The notes under the pieces were generated by a model. It was not told where the DNA came from, made no database searches, and saw only the letters and a list, made by a program, of their open reading frames with translations. Made by a program: the position numbers and the translations under genes. A stretch of DNA of 11,238 nucleotides, from positions 1-11,238 of the forward strand of contig CAJFUH010000242.1 in NCBI GenBank assembly GCA_904420155.1, given 5' to 3'. Origin of the DNA: an uncultured Clostridia bacterium. Lineage in GTDB: Bacteria; Bacillota; Clostridia; Oscillospirales; Acutalibacteraceae. Below, piece by piece: positions 6,967 through 11,238 of the stretch (the stretch's first letter is position 1; each line of letters opens with the position of its first letter).

Positions 6967-8115
6967 ATGGCAAACCGAATTATGTTGAATCAGACTTCCT
7001 ATCACGGTTGCGGCGCGATCCAGGAGATTGTGAATGAAGCAAAAGCCCACGGCTTTCAGAAAGCGTTTGTCTGCTCCGATCCGGACCTGATTAAATTCCA
7101 GGTCACTTCCAAAGTAACCGACCTGTTGGACCAGAACGGCCTTGCATACCAGATGTATTCCGATATCAAAGCCAACCCCACCATTGAAAACGTCCAACAC
7201 GGCGTAAATGCATTCAAAGAATGCGGCGCGGATTATATCATCGCCATCGGCGGCGGGTCTTCCATGGATACGGCAAAGGCCATCGGTATCATTGTGGCCA
7301 ACCCGGAGTTCGAGGATGTGAGAAGCCTGGAGGGCGTAGCCCCCACAAAGAACCCCTGCGTACCCATCCTTGCAGTCCCCACGACCGCCGGTACCGCCGC
7401 GGAAGTGACCATCAATTATGTCATTACCGATGTGGAGAAAAAACGCAAATTTGTATGCGTAGACCCTCATGATATGCCCATCGTGGCCATTGTAGACCCT
7501 GATATGATGTCCTCCATGCCCAAAGGTCTGACCGCCTCCACCGGCATGGACGCCCTGACCCACGCCATTGAGGGTTACACCACCAAAGCGGCTTGGGAAA
7601 TGACCGATATGTTCCATTTGAAAGCCATTGAGATTATTTCCAAATCCCTGCGCGGCGCGGTGGACAACACCAAAGAGGGCCGGGAAGGCATGGCTCTGGG
7701 CCAATATATCGCCGGCATGGGCTTCTCCAACGTGGGACTGGGTATCGCCCATTCCATGGCCCACACCTTGGGCGCGGTCTATGATACGCCCCACGGCGTA
7801 GCCTGCGCCATGATGCTGCCCATTGTCATGGAATACAATGCCGAGTGCACTGGGGAAAAATTCCGGGAAATCGCCCGGGCCATGGGTGTGCAAGGCGTGG
7901 ACGGCATGTCCCAGGAAGAATACCGCAAAGCCGCGGTGGACGCGGTGAGAAAACTTTCTTCCGATGTGGGTATCCCTGCGAAACTGTCCGCGGTTAAGGA
8001 AGAAGACCTGCAATTCCTGGCGGAATCCGCCTACGCGGACGCCTGCCGCCCCGGCAACCCCAAAGATACCAGCGTAGAAGACCTGAAAGAGCTGTTCCGC
8101 AAGATCATGGAATAG
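6967..8115 (+). CDS. fucO: Lactaldehyde reductase / 1,2-propanediol oxidoreductase (iron-dependent ADH)
   Basis: 382 residues, the same size as E. coli FucO and closely similar along its whole length as I recall that sequence, starting with MANRIMLNQT. It is a group III iron-dependent alcohol dehydrogenase that reduces L-lactaldehyde, from fucose or rhamnose breakdown, to 1,2-propanediol with NADH in the cytosol. Seen in the sequence: the GGGSSMD cofactor motif at 95-101, PTTAGTAAEVT at 138-148, and iron ligands Asp195, His199 (MDALTH), His262 and His276 (TPHGVA), with His266 in the active site. Asp38 matches the Asp that makes the E. coli enzyme NADH-specific. AAGGAGA at 6952-6958 is ideally spaced from the ATG. 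No fucose or rhamnose gene lies in the window, so the physiological substrate could be another short aldehyde or diol. The 124-base gap before it shows no convincing promoter, so it may be read through from the regulator gene or need an activator. Confidence 0.9.
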   Translation: MANRIMLNQTSYHGCGAIQEIVNEAKAHGFQKAFVCSDPDLIKFQVTSKVTDLLDQNGLAYQMYSDIKANPTIENVQHGVNAFKECGADYIIAIGGGSSMDTAKAIGIIVANPEFEDVRSLEGVAPTKNPCVPILAVPTTAGTAAEVTINYVITDVEKKRKFVCVDPHDMPIVAIVDPDMMSSMPKGLTASTGMDALTHAIEGYTTKAAWEMTDMFHLKAIEIISKSLRGAVDNTKEGREGMALGQYIAGMGFSNVGLGIAHSMAHTLGAVYDTPHGVACAMMLPIVMEYNAECTGEKFREIARAMGVQGVDGMSQEEYRKAAVDAVRKLSSDVGIPAKLSAVKEEDLQFLAESAYADACRPGNPKDTSVEDLKELFRKIME

Positions 8116-8191
8116 AAAAAGCCCGGCTCCTAGCCGGACACTTCAAAAGCAATTCTACAAAGTTCTCCAACTTCATGACGCCTTTCCCTAT

Positions 8192-8248
8192 AAAAAAACG
8201 GCGCTCTCCATCGCCTGATTCCAGGTGGATGGGGAACGCCGCTTTTTA
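8192..8248 (+). terminator. Long bidirectional terminator after fucO
   Basis: The run AAAAAAACGGCG (8192-8203) pairs with CGCCGCTTTTT (8237-8247). Inside, CTCCATC pairs with GATGGGG and a small CCT/AGG tip closes the loop. Poly-A and poly-T flanks on the two sides allow it to work on both strands. It lies 76 bases after the fucO stop. Confidence 0.75.
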
Positions 8249-8321
8249 TGTTGTTGTGTGAAAGAAAGCCATGTAGAAAACGGCCCTCTTTTATCAAGGT
8301 CTGAAGTTGTGGGAAAGGCAA

Positions 8322-8526
8322 GCCCTTTTTGCAAATACACAGGCTGGCAGAGGATGGGGAACCCCTCGCTAGGGTTCCCCACGGCCAAACCGTCCCCCGG
8401 ACGGTTTGGCCTCCCTTCCTGAGCTTGTGGGATTCTTAAGGATTTCGCCCATTGCGATGGGCGAGGAAGGGCTCCGCCCCTCCACCCTGCAAGCTTTTGA
8501 AAAAGCTTGAGCAAAACTTTTACGTT
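8322..8526 (-). repeat. Structured intergenic repeat, copy B (inverted relative to copy A)
   Basis: Reverse-complement partner of the repeat at 4195-4397. Positions 8352-8415 are identical over 64 nt to 4367-4304. All five hairpins are kept; the first, at 8490-8509, has a 9-bp stem whose three inner pairs differ from copy A by compensatory changes. The third hairpin, with its CGCA loop, is unchanged. A few small insertions and deletions fall between the third and fourth hairpins, outside stems. Read in its own direction, it begins about 85 bases after the purL terminator. Confidence 0.9.
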
Positions 8527-8609
8527 TTATCACGGGCAACCCGGTTTCTTTCTGAGATAGTCCTAGAGCCCAGCGTACTTTTTCACTTTTTACCATAGTT
8601 CTCTACAAT

Positions 8610-8641
8610 TGAAAAGGCTCCCTGTAAAAGGAAGCCTTTTT
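8610..8641 (-). terminator. Terminator of purL (probably bidirectional)
   Basis: AAAAGGCTCCC (8612-8622) pairs with GGAAGCCTTTT (8630-8640) with one mismatch and a 7-nt loop. On the minus strand it begins 17 bases after the purL stop and ends in TTTT; on the plus strand five Ts follow. Confidence 0.75.
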
Positions 8642-8657
8642 ATAACTTGCGATCTTT

Positions 8658-11238
8658 TTATTTAAAATAAGCTACGCCAGCTTCAAAAATCTGAGGATCT
8701 TTCTTTCCCGGCACGTTGCGGTACAGGCTGTCGCCTTTGCGCTCGGTATGTCCCATCTTGCCTAAGATGCGGCCGTCCGGGCTGGTGATGCCCTCCACCG
8801 CGCATACGGAACCGTTGGGATTCCACGCGATATTCGAGGAGGGTACGCCCTCCGGCGTGACGTATTGGGTGGCGATCTGTCCGTTTTGCATCAGGTTCTT
8901 GATCATATCGTCGTCCGCCACAAACCGGCCTTCGCCGTGGGAAACCGGGACGGCAAACACGTCGCCTTCCCGCACATTGCTGAACCACGGGGATTTTACC
9001 GACGTCACGCGGGTATATACCATCCGGGATACGTGGCGGCCCAGGGTATTGAACGTCAGGGTGGGGTCGGTCTCAATGATATTGGTGATCTTGCCGTAAG
9101 GCAGCAGGCCCAGTTTAATCAGCGCCTGGAAGCCGTTGCAGATGCCCAGCATCAGACCGTCGCGCTGTTCCAGCAGCCGGGTAACCTGCTCCGCCACGCG
9201 GGGGTTGCGGAACGTGGTGGCGATAAACTTGCCGGAGCCGTCCGGCTCGTCGCCGCCGGAGAAGCCGCCGGGAATCATCACAATGTTGGCCTCTTCGATG
9301 GCCTTGGCCATGCGTTCAATGGTTTCTTCAATATCCGCAGGGGTGAGGTTTTTCACCACCAGAATTTCCGGGATCGCGCCGGCCTTTTCAAAGGCGCGGG
9401 CGGTATCGATTTCACAGTTTGTGCCCGGGAAAGCGGGGATGAATACCCGCGGCTTTGCGGCCTTGATGGCCGGCGCGCGGCCTGACCGTTCCGCCCACAG
9501 CGGCACATCCAGGCGGATCGCCGGGGCCGGGGCCTTTGTGGGGAATACCTTTTCCAGAGTGCGGGTCCATGCGGCGATACAGTCTTCCAGGGGCAGTTCT
9601 TCTTCCCCAAGGGCGATGGACTTAGCGGGGCGGGTCTCGCCCAGCACTTTATAAGCGATGCCTTGCGGGACGGCCTCTTCGCTGGACAGCTCCAAAATCA
9701 GCCCGCCGGACAGCGGGGCGAACAGCTCTTCCGGGGTAAAACCCGGACGGAAGGCAAAGCCCACCTGGTTGCCGAAGCAGCTTCTGGCAACCGCTGCGGC
9801 GGCGCCTCCTTCCCGCACCACATTGGCGGAACGGACGGACCCTTCCTCCATCATGCGGCGCACGGCGCGGTACATCTCTTTGAGCGCTTCCCAGTCGGGG
9901 AGCAGGGTCTCCTGATTTTCCGGAACCGGCACAAACACCACCGTGGAATGCTCGCTTTGGAAAGCGGCGGAAACCGTGTCGCTGGCCTTGGTCATATCCA
10001 CTGCAAAGCTCACCAGGGTGGGCGGCACGTCCAGCTGTTCAAAGGAGCCGGACATACTGTCCTTGCCTCCGATGGAGGGGATGCCCATTTCCACCTGGGC
10101 GGTAAACGCGCCCAGCAGGGCGGCGGCGGGTTTGCCCCAACGTTCCGGCACGTCGTGCAGGCGCTCAAAGTATTCCTGGAAGGTCAGGCGGGCTTTGAGG
10201 GGGTCGGCGCCCACGGCGGCCAGCTTGCTGAGGCTTTCCACCACCGCGTAGGCGGCGCCGTGGAAGGGACTCCAGCGGGAAACGCCGGGGATATAGCCGT
10301 AACTCATGGCGGTGGCGTCGTCGGTCTCGCCGTGAACCAGCGGGATCTTGGCCACCATGGCCTCCTCCGGGGTGAGCTGGTAACGGCCGGCAAAGGGCAT
10401 CAGCACCGTGGCGGCCCCGATGGAGGAGTCAAACCGTTCGGAAAGCCCTTTCTGGGAACAGACTTCCAGACGGGACAGATTTTGGGTAAAGGCGTCGGCC
10501 ATAGACAGGCCACGCAGTTTTTCCGGCACCAGATGGCGGTAGTTCTTCTCCGGGTCCACAGCGGTAATGCGGGCCTTGGCAACCTGGGTGACGCCGTTGG
10601 TATTTAAGAAAGCGCGGCTGAGGTTGACGATGGTATCGCCGCGCCAGTTCATGGTCAAGCGGGGCTCTTCGGTGACGGTAGCCACCCAGGTGGCCTCCAG
10701 GTTCTCTTCCCGGGAAGCCTGGATGAAGGCGTCCACGTCTTTGGGATCCAGCACCACGGCCATGCGCTCCTGGGATTCGGAAATGGCCAGTTCCGTGCCG
10801 TCCAATCCCTCGTATTTCTTGGTAACCTTGTCCAGATCCACTGTCAGGCCGTCGGCCAGCTCGCCGATGGCCACGCACACGCCGCCCGCGCCGAAGTCGT
10901 TGCAGCGTTTGATGAGGCGGGCCACTTCCCCTTTGCGGAACAGGCGCTGGATCTTGCGCTCTGTGGGCGGGTTACCTTTCTGCACTTCCGCGCCGCAGGT
11001 CTCAATGGATTGTTCCGTATGGGCCTTGGAAGAACCGGTGGCTCCGCCGCACCCGTCGCGGCCGGTGCGGCCGCCCAGCAGGACGATAGCGTCCCCGGGG
11101 GCGGGCACTTCGCGGATCACGTTCTCCTTGGGAGACGCGCCGATAACCGCGCCGATCTCCATGCGCTTGGCCGCATAGCCGGGGTCGTACAGTTCGGTGA
11201 CCTGCCCGGTGGCCAGGCCGATCTGGTTGCCGTAAGAG
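8658..11238 (-). CDS. purL: Phosphoribosylformylglycinamidine synthase, single-chain, 5' end outside window
   Basis: The last 859 residues of PurL are present; the frame runs open to the window edge, so the N-terminal third (about 350-400 residues) lies beyond it. The ATG at 11162 is internal. The enzyme converts formylglycinamide ribotide, glutamine and ATP to the amidine in step four of purine synthesis. The visible part begins in the first synthase half (YGNQIGLATGQ, KRMEIGAVIGA, GGRTGRDGCGGATGSSK, NDFGAGGV) and continues with the second half (GETDDATAMSYGY, IPSIGGKDSMSGSF). It ends with a class I glutaminase domain from about 9452 downwards: FIPAFPGTNCE, LGICNGFQALIKLG with the nucleophile Cys codon at 9138-9140, and SHGEGRF with its catalytic His. 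A fused glutaminase rules out the small PurL/PurQ/PurS arrangement of Bacillus and fits the long form common in Clostridia. It is convergent with fucO, so any purine-responsive control would lie upstream, outside the window. Confidence 0.97.
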   Translation of the reverse strand, partial: SYGNQIGLATGQVTELYDPGYAAKRMEIGAVIGASPKENVIREVPAPGDAIVLLGGRTGRDGCGGATGSSKAHTEQSIETCGAEVQKGNPPTERKIQRLFRKGEVARLIKRCNDFGAGGVCVAIGELADGLTVDLDKVTKKYEGLDGTELAISESQERMAVVLDPKDVDAFIQASREENLEATWVATVTEEPRLTMNWRGDTIVNLSRAFLNTNGVTQVAKARITAVDPEKNYRHLVPEKLRGLSMADAFTQNLSRLEVCSQKGLSERFDSSIGAATVLMPFAGRYQLTPEEAMVAKIPLVHGETDDATAMSYGYIPGVSRWSPFHGAAYAVVESLSKLAAVGADPLKARLTFQEYFERLHDVPERWGKPAAALLGAFTAQVEMGIPSIGGKDSMSGSFEQLDVPPTLVSFAVDMTKASDTVSAAFQSEHSTVVFVPVPENQETLLPDWEALKEMYRAVRRMMEEGSVRSANVVREGGAAAAVARSCFGNQVGFAFRPGFTPEELFAPLSGGLILELSSEEAVPQGIAYKVLGETRPAKSIALGEEELPLEDCIAAWTRTLEKVFPTKAPAPAIRLDVPLWAERSGRAPAIKAAKPRVFIPAFPGTNCEIDTARAFEKAGAIPEILVVKNLTPADIEETIERMAKAIEEANIVMIPGGFSGGDEPDGSGKFIATTFRNPRVAEQVTRLLEQRDGLMLGICNGFQALIKLGLLPYGKITNIIETDPTLTFNTLGRHVSRMVYTRVTSVKSPWFSNVREGDVFAVPVSHGEGRFVADDDMIKNLMQNGQIATQYVTPEGVPSSNIAWNPNGSVCAVEGITSPDGRILGKMGHTERKGDSLYRNVPGKKDPQIFEAGVAYFK

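Larger units (their letters stand above)
8116..8657. other. Gene-free convergent gap with two terminators and structured repeat
   Basis: No credible gene lies in these 542 bases. They hold a short hairpin right after fucO (CCGGCT 8123-8128 with AGCCGG 8132-8137, no T-tract), a large terminator at 8192-8248, about 70 bases with no recognised signal, the structured repeat copy B, about 80 unremarkable bases and the purL terminator. Confidence 0.7.

Noticed and set aside
6904..8013. Long 369-residue open frame on the minus strand over fucO
   Set aside because: It is antisense to a gene with complete catalytic motifs and a strong ribosome binding site, and its composition (many Gly and His) is typical of a shadow frame.
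8123..8137. Short hairpin directly after fucO as its terminator
   Set aside because: The six-pair stem is followed by ACACTTC and has no T-tract. The larger hairpin at 8192-8248 is a better candidate.
9663..10607. 314-residue open frame on the plus strand inside purL, and others at 8865-9485 and 10567-11178
   Set aside because: All overlap a clearly conserved PurL coding sequence. They are by-products of high GC in third codon positions.

Overview
This window looks like a chromosomal segment of a Gram-positive anaerobe of the class Clostridia, most likely a gut Oscillospiraceae-type bacterium. The supports are GGAGG-type ribosome binding sites, compact intrinsic terminators, a single-chain PurL with a fused glutaminase domain, a GapN-type glyceraldehyde-3-phosphate dehydrogenase, and an extracellular repeat protein with InlB-like units. 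The taxonomic placement is inference. No tRNA, rRNA, CRISPR array, transposase or phage gene was seen.

Layout. (1) Positions 1-1617 hold the 3' part of a large secreted or surface repeat protein, closed by a terminator. (2) From 1719 to 4121 a promoter drives a two-gene operon: a membrane-anchored coiled-coil protein with what looks like a decayed polysaccharide-deacetylase fold, then a nucleotidyltransferase of the PF14907 type. It ends at a perfect 18-bp terminator hairpin. (3) Positions 4434-8115 hold a redox module: gapN on the minus strand, a divergently transcribed TetR-family regulator, and fucO (iron-dependent lactaldehyde reductase) behind the regulator. The 360-bp divergent gap is AT-rich and holds promoters and repeated 10-mers that could be operators. 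(4) Positions 8658-11238 hold the 3' part of purL on the minus strand, cut by the window edge.

The most notable non-coding signal is a pair of about 205-nt structured repeats in opposite orientation, at about 4195-4397 and 8322-8526. They lie in the two convergent 3'-to-3' gaps that bracket the redox module. Each folds into five consecutive hairpins. A 64-nt block is identical between copies, and the first hairpin shows three compensatory base-pair changes between them, which points to selection on structure. This is most likely a dispersed REP-like or structured-RNA family. I cannot name it from sequence alone.

How the genes may work together: GapN makes NADPH while oxidising glyceraldehyde-3-phosphate. 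FucO consumes NADH to reduce lactaldehyde from deoxy-sugars to 1,2-propanediol. The regulator between them probably controls one or both. The operon at 1794-4004 may belong to a cell-envelope or polysaccharide locus, but nothing else in the window confirms that.
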